Positions 17,501 to 27,400 of a stretch of 64,000 nucleotides of DNA are shown here, piece after piece; positions within the stretch are counted from its first letter, which is position 1; the number at the start of each line of letters is the position of its first letter. The translations under genes and the position numbers were made by a program. The notes under the pieces were generated by a model. It made no database searches. It was not told the origin of the DNA and saw only the letters and a list, made by a program, of their open reading frames with translations. This stretch comes from CAIQJJ01 sp049325275 (GTDB lineage Bacteria > Chloroflexota > Anaerolineae > Anaerolineales > UBA4823). Where the stretch lies: the NCBI GenBank assembly GCA_049325275.1, contig JBMOLU010000032.1, positions 11,376 to 75,375 of the forward strand, read 5' to 3'.

Positions 17501-20500
17501 TGGAGAGCTTTTTTCTGCGGAGATGACATCTTCTAAGCTTGGTTGATCCTGAAGCGTCTTTTGCGGAGGTGGCAAAGCCGTCAAAGCTGCATCAGCAGGT
17601 AGGGTCCGATCAAGATAGGATGCTAACTGGCGGATTGAAGCGGCATCTTGAAGCAACTCAGCGAAGGTAACTTGAACTTTAAAAATATCCTGGATTTTCT
17701 GGCGAACGCGCAGCAGCGCCAACGAATCCAGGCCTAGTTCGAGCAATGTGAGTGAAAGGTCCGAGCCGGCAACCTGAATGCCGAACAGGTTTTCCACGAT
17801 TTCCAACAGCGTCTGGATAATCCGCTCTTCTCGCATGGCCGGGTGAGCGGATTGGGTTTCTATGCTTTCAGAATCCCCTTGCTCAGGAATCGCCTCCGCT
17901 GCCACAGAAGCCTGTTCGACGACAGGAGATGCAGCACGATGAGAATTCCACCGAGGTGGCTCGATCCAGTAGCGCTTCCGTTCGAAAGGATAGGTTGGCA
18001 GCGCCACCCGACCGCGCGGCTCTACTCCACGATACCCTTCCCAATCTATCTTTACCCCACTCAGCCACAACTTGCCGACCGCCTCCAACAGAACGGCTTC
18101 ATCCGCTCGTTCCTCTTGCACATGGCGCAGGCTTGGAACCAGTCCCCGTGCCTGTCCATGCCGGCGGGCCAGGCTGCTCAAACTCTTCCCTGGCCCTACC
18201 TCCAGCACCACTCGCTCCCCTCCATCCAAGAGCGTCTTCAAACCATCCCAGAATCGCACCGTCTGCCGCAAGTGCTGCCCCCAATATGCCGCATCGAGCG
18301 CTTGTTCCGCCGTGATCCAGCTCCCCGTCAGGTTCGAGACGAACGGAATTTGAGGGACACTCCGCCGAGTTTGGGCTACTTCTCGAGTGAAGGCCGCCAG
18401 CATCGGCTCCATCATTTCCGAGTGAAAAGCATGCGAAGTCGCCAGGAGCTGGCCCTCCAATCCTTGCTGGGCCAACCAATCTCGATAGGCTTGAATGGCC
18501 GGGCCAGGCCCGGAGATCACGCACTGGGTGGGAGCATTGACCGCCGCCAGCGAGAGCCCCGCAGGAAGTTGGAGCTGGTCTTCCGCCACGGGGACCGCCA
18601 GCATCGAGCCGGGGGGGATGGATTGCATCAGCTGGCCACGCACGGTGACCAGGTGCAGGGCATCGGGCAGGGAGAATATCCCCGCCAAGCAGGCCGCCAC
18701 GTACTCGCCCAGCGAATGACCGAGCATGGCCTGTGGCCGGAGACCCCAGGCGAGCCAGAGCTGAGCCAGGGAATATTCGACGGCGAAGAGCGCCGGTTGA
18801 GCGTAGGCGGTTTGTTGCAGGGTGTTGGCGGCATTCGCCCGCTGCTCTGCAGGCGGGAAGAGCAGCGAACACAGGTCGAGGCCGAGAGCAGGCCGGAGCA
18901 GCTGGGCGCAGCTCTCCAGGTGCTGGCGGAAGACCGGTTCGGAAGCATACAGCCCCTGGGCCATGCCCACGTACTGAGATCCTTGCCCTGGAAACACAAA
19001 GGCGACGGAAGCACGTTGTGCCGGGCGGAGACCGCTGAACACGCGCCCAGCGACCGGTTCGCGTAAGAGCTGCACGGCCTCCTGGCTGGTTTGGCAAACC
19101 AGTATTCGGCGGTGTTGAAAATCTTGGCGGCCCACTTGCAGGGTATATGCGACGTTACCCAGGTTGAGCTCAGGACATCGAGCGAGATGATCGGCCAGGT
19201 TGGCAGCCGCTCGATCGAGCGCCGTAGGGGTTTTGGCCGAAAGCAGAATCAACTGCCAGGCCCGCGAAGCCTCGGAAGGCTTCTGGGAAGGAGCTTCTTC
19301 GAGAACAATGTGGGCGTTTGTCCCCCCAATGCCGAAGGAACTAACCCCTGCCCGCCGGGGGTGCGGACCAGGCGTCCAGGCAGCCAATTGGGTATTGACG
19401 AAGAAAGGGCTGTTGGCAAAGTCAATTTTGGAGTTAGGTTGTTCGAAGTTCAGGCTGGGCGGGATCTGGCGATGGTACAAGGCCAGGGCGGTTTTCATCA
19501 GCCCCGCCACACCCGCCGCGGCATCCAGATGCCCAATGTTCGATTTAACTGCCCCAATGGCACAATAGCCTTTCTTTTGGGTGCTCGCCCGGTAAGCCAG
19601 CGTGAGCGCTTCGATCTCGATCGGATCACCTAAAGATGTGCCGGTTCCGTGGGCCTCGACGTAACCCATCGTTGCAGGATTAACGCCGGCGACGGCCAAT
19701 GCTTCTGCAATCACGCCCGCCTGTCCTTCTACACTGGGAGCCGTAAACCCGACTTTGTCGGCCCCATCGTTATTGATGGCAGAACCCAAAATGACGGCAT
19801 AAACCAGATCGCCGTCGGATAGCGCCTCTTCCAGGCGCTTCAAAACGACCACCCCCGCCCCTGAGCCGGTTACGGTTCCTTGGGCTCGCGCGTCGAAAGG
19901 CCGGCAGTGACCGTCGGGCGAGAGAATATCACCCTCCTGATAAATGTATCCGCATTCCTGTGGAATAGAGAGCGAGGCACCACCCGCCAGCGCCAGGTCG
20001 CATTCCTGGTTCAACAGACTCTGGCAAGCCAGGTGGACTGCCACCAGAGACGTCGAGCAAGCTGTCTGGACGGTTACAGAAGGCCCTTTCAAATTAAGCT
20101 TATACGCCGTGCGGGTGGTCAAGTAATCCTTATCGTTACTGAACAACACTTGGAGCTGCCCGGCGTCTTCCAGAAGCGCCTGGTTCGGCAGCAGGTTATG
20201 GATCAAGTAACCGTTTGAGCCGCTCCCGGCAAAAAGGCCAATGCGAACGCCGGTCTTTTCGGGAACATACCCGGCCTGCTCCAGCGCCTCCCAGGCACAT
20301 TCCAGGAAAACCCGCTGCTGCGGATCGGTTAGCTCAGCCTCACGAGGATGCAGGCCGAAGAAGGCGGCGTCGAAACCCGCGGGATCTTCAATCACAGCGC
20401 GGGCTTTGACATAATTGGGGTGCGCCAGTAACGCTGGGTTGACTCCGCCAGCCAACAAATCTGCATCGGAGAAGAAAGTCACCCCTTCAACTCCCTGGCA

Positions 20501-20602
20501 CAGGTTCTCCCAAAAGGCCGCTACGTTATTCGCCTTGGGAAACCGGCCAGCCATTCCGATAATCGCCAGCGCATTTTCGGGGAGACGATTGGCATTAGTC
20601 AT
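14570..20602 (-). CDS. Hybrid PKS-NRPS synthetase 4: KS-AT-ACP-KR-C
   Basis: The protein has 2010 aa from ATG 20602. This start overlaps the stop of synthetase 3 by 8 bp and has GGAG upstream; the longer open frame starts inside synthetase 3. The KS has TACSTSL (Cys about 181), HGTGT and NIGHLDAAAG. The AT has GHSLGEY and HAFHS, predicting malonyl-CoA. The carrier domain (ELGLDSLALLR, about 956) comes before the ketoreductase (TGGLGGMG, about 1283; VDYCAANAF), an order opposite to synthetase 6. A full condensation domain with intact HHIIADG (about 1688) ends the protein. Synthetase 5 itself begins with a C domain, so two C domains lie in series between this ACP and the next A domain. The last residues, DREEGEL, resemble the end of synthetase 7 and may be a docking peptide for the TubC domain of synthetase 5. 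Confidence 0.93.
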   Translation of the reverse strand: MTNANRLPENALAIIGMAGRFPKANNVAAFWENLCQGVEGVTFFSDADLLAGGVNPALLAHPNYVKARAVIEDPAGFDAAFFGLHPREAELTDPQQRVFLECAWEALEQAGYVPEKTGVRIGLFAGSGSNGYLIHNLLPNQALLEDAGQLQVLFSNDKDYLTTRTAYKLNLKGPSVTVQTACSTSLVAVHLACQSLLNQECDLALAGGASLSIPQECGYIYQEGDILSPDGHCRPFDARAQGTVTGSGAGVVVLKRLEEALSDGDLVYAVILGSAINNDGADKVGFTAPSVEGQAGVIAEALAVAGVNPATMGYVEAHGTGTSLGDPIEIEALTLAYRASTQKKGYCAIGAVKSNIGHLDAAAGVAGLMKTALALYHRQIPPSLNFEQPNSKIDFANSPFFVNTQLAAWTPGPHPRRAGVSSFGIGGTNAHIVLEEAPSQKPSEASRAWQLILLSAKTPTALDRAAANLADHLARCPELNLGNVAYTLQVGRQDFQHRRILVCQTSQEAVQLLREPVAGRVFSGLRPAQRASVAFVFPGQGSQYVGMAQGLYASEPVFRQHLESCAQLLRPALGLDLCSLLFPPAEQRANAANTLQQTAYAQPALFAVEYSLAQLWLAWGLRPQAMLGHSLGEYVAACLAGIFSLPDALHLVTVRGQLMQSIPPGSMLAVPVAEDQLQLPAGLSLAAVNAPTQCVISGPGPAIQAYRDWLAQQGLEGQLLATSHAFHSEMMEPMLAAFTREVAQTRRSVPQIPFVSNLTGSWITAEQALDAAYWGQHLRQTVRFWDGLKTLLDGGERVVLEVGPGKSLSSLARRHGQARGLVPSLRHVQEERADEAVLLEAVGKLWLSGVKIDWEGYRGVEPRGRVALPTYPFERKRYWIEPPRWNSHRAASPVVEQASVAAEAIPEQGDSESIETQSAHPAMREERIIQTLLEIVENLFGIQVAGSDLSLTLLELGLDSLALLRVRQKIQDIFKVQVTFAELLQDAASIRQLASYLDRTLPADAALTALPPPQKTLQDQPSLEDVISAEKSSPASGLLVPSWKRAVPLNPLGERMPPGNWLVMTDDGAFCTRLIRQLRDAGHRVAEVVINEQFEQLAESKYGVRPQERDDYRTLLEMLLSKGQFPEQIGHFWNVTSPIKQVSPDQVDGELIRSFYSLLALAQALEGLNRAEPLKLCVLSNGLFAVTGEESLCPQKAALLGPCKVIPQEMPSIACRAIDISLPAGGPVESLAKLAYAELIHTAGEPLVALRGSHRWIPAAEPVSLPDRAEDSGRLRESGVYLITGGLGGMGLTFAEFLARSVQAKLVLIGRTVLPPRESWPTWIESHGEPDPIRRKLQKLQEIEQLGGQVLYYAADVACRDEMEAAVAAAEAQFGAIHGILHTAGVPAQGIISLKTPEMAAKVLAPKINGTLIIEELFQGKPLDFFALCSSISALIGGLGQVDYCAANAFLDAFAQSRFQPERPVISIDWNAWREVGMAAEAPGQAAWKHAQQQNLTNGLSPVQGADILSRVLPSPFCQVIVAGGLPSENETRMTVSTPHSRQAGFQVFSGQEIPLTDEQQQAWVVAQMGHEASLSHNGSLILRIHGRLDRERLQLALQTVVDRHGSLRVVFSPDGSHQRILPQMPIEIPLVDFSASNRQAQEGLAAEWLLQEIDRPFNLSQAPLLHCSLARLEDERHILALTVHHIIADGRSMSILIDEIGQIYNAAGQGKFVHLPPAVPFHEYAQWTMRQARSPEMAEAEAFWLDQLKDPPSLIKWPLEHPLPQIQTYGGARLWLSLETTLFQALKKLSAQQGCTLYMTMLAAYHLLIYQLTYQTEFVVAVVSIGQLPPNSQSFIGFTANLLPVRSRLDLNRSFLDYLSTVKQILLKSYAYQMVPIARLVKVLNPQRDLTRPPIFNTIFNLEPSELAGLNQHIFEGLDVQMLECPVACAQVDLEWDLLVATDWLKIQCTYNVDLFDAETIHRWMSAYQALLTILVEQPHLSLTEACQRIASCLTPTQPINADREEGEL

Positions 20603-23600
20603 CCTGATCTCCGGTGTGGCGGCTGTGCTTTCGGCGGCGAAGTGCCTCTCTCCGACTTTCCCCACGATCGAGACTGCGTTCGATATCCGCCGCATCTCCC
20701 GGCTGCTCAGATAAATGTTCAGCCAGGGCCTGAATGGTTGGGAAACGGAACAAATCCACCGCGCTAATTTCGCGTTGCAAAGCTGCCTTGAGCTGGCCCA
20801 AAACCTCGATCACCAGCAGCGAATGGCCACCCAGCTCGAAGAAATTATCATTGACGCCCACGCGCTCTACGTTAAGCGCGTTTTGCCAGATCTCGGCAAT
20901 CTGGCATTCTAGCGGCGTGGAAGGCGCAATGTATTCGGTGACCATATCAGGCCGCAGGTTGTCCGGGGCCGGTAAGGCTTTGCGGTCTGTTTTTCCATTG
21001 GGAGAAACCGGCATAGCTTCTAACAGCACAAACACAGAAGGCAGCATGTACTCGGGCAATCGTTCTTTCAAGTAGGTGCGCAGGTCACTCAGCATGCCAG
21101 GGTTTGCACCGGTTTGTGGTACCACATAAGCGACCAACTGGTTTTGGCCGACATTGTCAGGGCGGGCCAGAACGATTGCTTCACGAATAGAAGGATACTG
21201 AAGCAAGGTGGATTCAATTTCCCCCAGCTCGATGCGAAATCCGCGAATTTTCACCTGGTGGTCGAGGCGGCCAAGATACTCAAGGCTTCCATCAGGCAAA
21301 TAACGGGCAAGGTCTCCGGTCCGATACAGGCGCGCTCCAGGAGCTCCGCTAATAAAATCGGGGACGAACCGATCGGCGGTGAGATCCGGGCGATTGAGAT
21401 AGCCGCGGGCAAGCCCCTCGCCCCATAAAAACAATTCTCCTGGAACCCCAATCGGTTGTGGGTTACCAAACCTATCCAGAACGTAACAGCGACCATTAGC
21501 AACCGGGATTCCAATCGGCAGGCTCGTCAGATCCTGGTATCGACTCAGGTTCTGCCGATCGGCCTCGGAAACAGCCGCCAGAATCGTGTCTTCGGTTGGC
21601 CCGTAGTGATTGAAGATGCGGCAATCTGCGGGCAGCACGGTGTGAGCCTTTTCTACCAACTCCATAGTCACTTTCTCTGCACCGATGCATAAATACTTTA
21701 GCTTCCCCAGCCCTTTGCCCTGGTTGAGAAGGATTTGAAGCTGGGTTGGTGTCGTGTGCAAAACCGTGATCGCCTCCCGTTCGAGAAGCTCGATCGTCGC
21801 CAGGGGATTGAGGAACTGGCCGGCCGGCAGGAGATAAAGCGTCGCACCAGATGTCAAAGTTATGAAGATCTCCCAGACCGACCAGTCAAAACAGTAAGAA
21901 AGGTATTGCAGCGTACGATCTTTGGCCGTAAGTCCTTTTGCCTCGTAGCCCCAATACAAGAGCGGGCAAATATTGGCGTGGGTCAGGGTGACGCCTTTCG
22001 GCCGGCCAGTAGAGCCCGATGTGTAGATGATATAGGCCAGGTTTTCGGGAAGTACGCCGCTCTGCGGATTTTCCTCGGATTCTCGCTGGATGGCTTCCCA
22101 GTCACTGTCGAGGTAGATCACCCGCGCCTCTAGTCCGGGGAAGTTGGAGGCCAGGCCGGTTTGGCTTAACAAGATCGGGATCTTGCCGTTCTGTGCTTTG
22201 GCAAAATCTTCCAGGATATACGCCAGGCGCTCCTCGGGATACCAGGGATCAAGCGGTACATACGCGCCGCCAGCCTTCAAAATCCCCAAGATGCCGACGA
22301 CCATATCCGGTGAGCGCTCGACACAGATCCCGACGATGGACTCCGGCCCTACTCCCAAACCCTGTAAATAATGAGCCAGTTGATTCGCCTTGCGGTTGAG
22401 TTGATCGTACGTGAGGCGATTATCTCCGCACGAGACGCCGGGCGCATCTGGCGTGCGGGCCACCTGGGATTCAAACAGCTCGTGAAGGCAGGCTTGGGCC
22501 GGATAAGCCGGGCCAACGTCGTTGAACGTGCACAAGATCTTGTCTCGTTCGGCCTGATCGAGAATGGCCAGATCGCTTATGCGACAATCGGGGTTGGCGA
22601 TGGCCGCAATTAAAAGGTTTTTGAGATGTTTGACCATCCGCGCGGCGGTTTCCGGATAAAACAAGTCGCTGCTGTATTCAAAGACCCCACACAGGCCTTG
22701 CTCGTTTTCTTCCACAGAGAAGGTAAGATCGAACCGCGAGGCTTTGCTGCCGATCGATAGTGGCTCCATGACCAGGCCAGGCAGTTTCAACTCATTTACA
22801 GAGGCATTCTGCAAAACCAAACACGCCTGAAAGAGCGGATTAAAGCTCATATCCCGGTTTGGTTGCAGCTCTTCCACCAGCTTCTCAAAAGGTAGATCTT
22901 GATGGGCATAGGCATCCAAAGTCATGCGGAGCACTTGCCCAAGTAACTCACGAAACGTTGGATTACCGGAAAAATCGCTGCGCAAGACGAGCATGTTTAC
23001 AAAATAGCCGATCAGACCTTCCATTTCCGAGCGGGTACGGTTGGCAATCGGAGAGCCGACCCAGATATCCTCCTGGCCCGAATAACGGTAAAGCAAGGCC
23101 TGAAAAGCGGCCAGCAATACCATGAACAGGGTAGCCCCTTCTTGGCGGCCAAGCTTTAGCAGATCATCTAATAAATTGCGGGGAAAATTGAATGGGCAGT
23201 TTCCCCCTTTATACGACTGTACTGCCGGGCGTGGTTTATCGAGAGGCAGCTCCAAAATAGGCAAATAGCCGCTCAATTGCTGCTTCCAATAGTTAAGCTG
23301 GGTTTCGAACACCTCTCCTTGGAGCATTTCACGTTGCCATATGGCGTAATCAGCATATTGGATGGGCAGATTAGCCAAAGGAGAAGGGACTCCTTTGGCA
23401 TACGCCTGGTAGAGCGCCGCAACTTCACGGACAAAAACGCCGATAGACCAGTTATCGGAAACGATATGGTGCATGGTTAATAACAAAACGTGCGCTTGAG
23501 GATCCAACCGTAGAAGCTTGAGGCTAATCAGTGGACCATGGACCAGATCGAAGGATTGGTATGCTTCTGCGGCTGCCATGGCTTGTATCCTGGCATCTTT

Positions 23601-23903
23601 TTCCGCGGGAGAAAGCGCTTCGAGCGACGTGACGGTTAAGCAAAACGGCTGAGGCGAGCGGACGACCTGCATAGGGCGATCTCCGATGACTGCGAAAGTC
23701 GTACGCAAGATTTCGTGACGTGCGATAATGGCATCGAAGCATTTTTCCAGAGCCGCTATATCCAACGCGCCGCTCAGGCGTAGTGCGATTGGAATATTGT
23801 AGGCAGAGTTGTTCGGCTCGAGCTGGTGCAGAAACCACAACATTTGCTGAGAGAAAGAAACGGGAAGGGCAAATATTTCTTCAGAAGTGGGCTCTGGTGT
23901 CAT
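20595..23903 (-). CDS. NRPS synthetase 3: C-A-PCP
   Basis: The protein has 1102 aa. The C domain has an active-looking HHIVSDN motif (about 148). The A domain carries A3 (YTSGSTGRPKG) and FDWSVWE (about 672). The PCP has LGGHSLLV (about 1022). Specificity residues read by eye are DWWHCGHILK; I do not recognise this code and leave the residue unassigned. A basic tail (RRREALRRRK type, roughly the last 30 residues) probably contacts the KS-containing synthetase 4. This is the first gene after the only real gap inside the cluster, and a candidate promoter lies about 250 bp upstream, so synthetases 3-8 may form a second transcription unit. The ribosome binding site (AAGAGA) is weak. Confidence 0.93.
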   Translation of the reverse strand: MTPEPTSEEIFALPVSFSQQMLWFLHQLEPNNSAYNIPIALRLSGALDIAALEKCFDAIIARHEILRTTFAVIGDRPMQVVRSPQPFCLTVTSLEALSPAEKDARIQAMAAAEAYQSFDLVHGPLISLKLLRLDPQAHVLLLTMHHIVSDNWSIGVFVREVAALYQAYAKGVPSPLANLPIQYADYAIWQREMLQGEVFETQLNYWKQQLSGYLPILELPLDKPRPAVQSYKGGNCPFNFPRNLLDDLLKLGRQEGATLFMVLLAAFQALLYRYSGQEDIWVGSPIANRTRSEMEGLIGYFVNMLVLRSDFSGNPTFRELLGQVLRMTLDAYAHQDLPFEKLVEELQPNRDMSFNPLFQACLVLQNASVNELKLPGLVMEPLSIGSKASRFDLTFSVEENEQGLCGVFEYSSDLFYPETAARMVKHLKNLLIAAIANPDCRISDLAILDQAERDKILCTFNDVGPAYPAQACLHELFESQVARTPDAPGVSCGDNRLTYDQLNRKANQLAHYLQGLGVGPESIVGICVERSPDMVVGILGILKAGGAYVPLDPWYPEERLAYILEDFAKAQNGKIPILLSQTGLASNFPGLEARVIYLDSDWEAIQRESEENPQSGVLPENLAYIIYTSGSTGRPKGVTLTHANICPLLYWGYEAKGLTAKDRTLQYLSYCFDWSVWEIFITLTSGATLYLLPAGQFLNPLATIELLEREAITVLHTTPTQLQILLNQGKGLGKLKYLCIGAEKVTMELVEKAHTVLPADCRIFNHYGPTEDTILAAVSEADRQNLSRYQDLTSLPIGIPVANGRCYVLDRFGNPQPIGVPGELFLWGEGLARGYLNRPDLTADRFVPDFISGAPGARLYRTGDLARYLPDGSLEYLGRLDHQVKIRGFRIELGEIESTLLQYPSIREAIVLARPDNVGQNQLVAYVVPQTGANPGMLSDLRTYLKERLPEYMLPSVFVLLEAMPVSPNGKTDRKALPAPDNLRPDMVTEYIAPSTPLECQIAEIWQNALNVERVGVNDNFFELGGHSLLVIEVLGQLKAALQREISAVDLFRFPTIQALAEHLSEQPGDAADIERSLDRGESRREALRRRKHSRHTGDQDD

Positions 23904-24151
23904 TGGTTTTCTCTTAACGCATTAATAGTTTCCATTCTTTCAGAAAAAAGAAAGACTTGATGGTGGCGCCGCGGCGGCAACTTTCCCTATCCGGTTATCC
24001 AAATAGGTATAGAAGCATGCCTGGCGTGCTTGCTCGAATCGCGAGAAAAGGCCGTGGTGATTTCCGCTTTATGCGGGCTGAAGCTTAACCCAAACCATCC
24101 GGGCTTTTCGGCACAAGCGTTTTTGCTTATTTAAACCGCATCGGTCTAGGA

Positions 24152-24180
24152 AGTTTAAGCCAAATCACGCCATCTGTCCA
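24152..24180 (-). promoter_or_regulatory. Candidate sigma-70-type promoter for synthetase 3
   Basis: On the minus strand TGGACA (24180-24175) and TAAACT (24157-24152) are separated by exactly 17 bp. The predicted start lies about 240 nt upstream of the synthetase 3 start codon. It is the best -35/-10 pair I could find in the gap. Confidence 0.45.
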
Positions 24181-24187
24181 TTGGACA
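24175..24187. promoter_or_regulatory. Palindrome overlapping the -35 element (possible operator)
   Basis: The sequence TGTCCA-T-TGGACA is a perfect 6-bp inverted repeat with a 1-bp centre. One arm is the -35 hexamer of the candidate promoter for synthetase 3, so a bound regulator would block polymerase. No regulator gene is visible nearby. Confidence 0.35.
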
Positions 24188-24472
24188 AAAGATGTCACTC
24201 CAGACGTTCTTTGCCAGACAATTCCTAGCCCGCGCATCGCGGTTAGCTTGGTTCGTTGATGAGTCGGCCCGAAAGAGTCTGAATCACAGATCGTGCTCTT
24301 TCGATGCAGCAACTGACGAGAAGGTTTGTTGGGCGACATTGCGAGAAATCCTGTTTATGCTACAAAAACCGGCTAAAGTCTCGACTCCGGCAAATAAAGC
24401 CGGTCAAACACCATCAAATCGTGCACAGTGCGGGCTACATACGTTGCCCCAAACAGGTTCTTCGACATGCTG

Positions 24473-27400
24473 TTACTGAAGTAAATCTTCCTCGGAAATC
24501 TTATAGGTTCGGCGGGGAATCGGTTGAATCGGAGATGCTGGCGCCGATGCCTTATGGGTGCCAAGACTTACGATGACTTCAGCCAGGCCGGCTACCGTGG
24601 GCGATTCAAACATATTGCGCAAGGCCAGTTCAACTTGAAAGGTCGTCCGTATTCTCGAAACTACCTGAGTTGCCAGGAGTGAGTGGCCGCCTAACTCAAA
24701 GAAATCGTCGAAAACACCGACGCGGTCGACGTGGAGCACATCCGTGAAAATCTCTGCCAGAAGCGTCTCCATAGATGTACGCGGCGCGATATAGGCCTGT
24801 TCTACATCGGGTCGTGAGCTTTCCGGTGCTGGAAGGGCGCGTTTGTCAACTTTGCCGGTCGCCGTCAAGGGCAGGGATTTCAGAAGGACAAACGCCGAGG
24901 GGATCATGTAAGATGGAAGTGTCTGGGCTAAGTGACTGCGAAGTGTGGTTACGGTCACATCCTCTTTCGGCACAACGTAGGCAACGATTTCGGTGGAGTC
25001 AGATGGAGACTCTTTGCCAATGACGATGGCTTCCGAGATCGAAGGGTGTTTCAGCAACTGACTGTTAATCTCACCCAACTCCACTCGAAAGCCTCGTACC
25101 TGTACCTGGTCGTCACTACGGCCCAGATAAACCATTTCTCCAGTGGGGAGATATTTTGCTACATCACCTGAGCGATACAGGCGCTCCCCCGCTCGATATG
25201 GATTCCGGATAAATTTTTGTTGCGTGAGCTCATCTCTGCCCAGATAACCGCGCCCCACGCCCAGGCCGCCAACACAAACTTCACCCGGGACGCCGACCGG
25301 CAGCAGGTGTAGATCGTGATCGAGGAGATAGGTGGTAGCCGTAGGGATGGGTACACCGATGTTCGAAAGATTGCTGGCTATCTCTTGATCCGTGATTTCT
25401 TTAATCGTCACGTGTACCGTGGTTTCGGTAATGCCGTACATATTGACCAGTTTTGTAGCAGGATAGGCGTTCCGCCATTCTTTTAGGGTCAGCGGATGAA
25501 GGGCCTCTCCTCCGAAAATGATATAGCGTAAGGTTAATTTCGGCAGCGTCGTTTGCAAGGCTTCTCTTGCCAGAACATAGAATGCTGTGGGTGTCTGGTT
25601 GAGCACGGTAACTTTTTCGTTGATCAGCAAATCGAGAAAAGCAACTGGGTCCTTTGCTACCGTTTCAGGCACGATAACGAGACGGCCTCCGTAGAGAAGC
25701 GCCCCATACATCTCCCATACGGAAAAGTCGAAACAGTAAGAGTGAAACATCGTCCAAACATCATGGTGGTCGAAATCATACGGAAACATCGTATTGGCCA
25801 TGAGGCGCACGACGTTGCGGTGTTCCAGGAGCACCCCCTTGGGTTTACCAGTGGACCCCGAAGTGTAGATACAATAAGCCAGGTTACCGGGAGATGTATG
25901 GCTTGTGGGTGGCGTGCAAGGCATCTCGGCAATTTCTTTCGCGTCGGTATCCATCCAAATAACCGATGGCGTAGACGAATGAAGCGATTGCGGACTGGAA
26001 TGGGTAGTCACCAGGTGGGTAACTTGAGCGTCATGGAGCATGAACTGCAAGCGCTCTTCTGGGTAATTCGGGTCCATGGGGAGATAGGCGCCGCCCGCCT
26101 TTAAAATTCCCAGCAAGGTGACGATCATTTCGAAGGATCGATTCAGGCATACCGCCACCAACATGTCAGGCGCCACACCGCGCGCCTGGAGGAGATGAGC
26201 CAACTGATTCGCTCTCTGATCGAGCTCCAGATACGTCAGGTGAGAATTTTCGAGCGTGACAGCCGGTGCATCAGGGGTCTTGATCACCTGCTCGCTCCAC
26301 AACTGATGGAGTGTCTTATCCTTTGGATAATCGGCCAGCGTAGCGTTCCAGTCGACCAGTTGCTGGTGTTCTTCTTCCGCGCTTAACAAAGGAATAGCAT
26401 CTACGCACAGATCAAGATCGGCGGCCACGGCGGTCAAAACCGCCCGATAATGCTTCATCATCTGCTCGGCCAGAGAGGCATCGTAAATATCAGCGTTATA
26501 GACCAGCGCCGCTGGCCAGTCTGCTTCACCTGCCTGGATCGCCAGGTGAAGATCGTATTTCCCATACCCAACATTGGTATCCATCAAATGAGCGGAGGCG
26601 GATCCTAGCTTGAGGACCGGCAAAGGCTGCTCGCTGAACTCAAACAACACATCGAATAAGGCCGTCCGGCTCATGTCCTTCTCGGGGTTGATCTGTTGTA
26701 CCAGTTGATCGAACGGCATGGCCTGATACTTGTAGGCGTCTGCGATAACTTTGTTTTCGGTGTTGAGGCAATCCCGAAAAGAGCGTTGGCCGGGTAAGCT
26801 ACTGCGCAGCACCAGCAAATTTGCTACTGGCCCAATCATTCGTTGCGTTTCAGGATAGTTCCGGCCACTGCCCACCGTCCCTACCACAATCTCGTCCTGG
26901 AAGGTATAGCGACGGAGCAACACCTTAAAGGCGGTCAAGAGAATGGCCTCTTGGCTGGTATGTTCTGACCGGCTGATGGCGTGCATTTTTTCTGCTAAAT
27001 CGCGATCGAGCGAAAAAGTATAACGCGCCTCTTTGAAGGTATGCACGCCCGGACGAGGGCGGCTGGTCGGAAGCTCTAGGACCGGAAGCCTGCCCCTCAG
27101 CTGCCGTCGCCAATAGAACGAGAGGGACTCTTTCAGCTTGTTTGGGAAGTTGCGCTGCCAGAAAGTAAAGTCCGAATATTGGTACGTCACATCGGCAAGC
27201 CGGGACGGGCGTTTCTCTACCAACGATGTGTAGCGTTCTGCAAGCTCCTCCGCCATGAGCCAAAGGGATGGCTTGTCTGTAATGCTGTGGTGGATAGTAA
27301 CCACGAGCATAGCCTCCGCTGCGGTAAACTTGAACAGGGTTGCACGAAGCAACAGAAGCGCATCTGTTCCAAAAGGAAAGCGGGCATCGTAGAGTGCCAG

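Larger units (their letters stand above)
23904..24472. other. 569-bp gap inside the biosynthetic cluster
   Basis: No convincing gene lies here; short open frames on either strand have no recognisable similarity. The gap holds a promoter candidate with a palindrome (described separately) and small hairpins such as CCGGC-N7-GCCGG at 24387-24403. All other junctions in the cluster are overlaps or gaps of about 15 bp or less, so this gap divides the operon. Confidence 0.7.

Noticed and set aside
17843..19097. Long open frames on both strands (407 and 332 codons) within synthetase 4
   Set aside because: Both are out-of-frame readings of the AT coding sequence with biased composition and no domain text.
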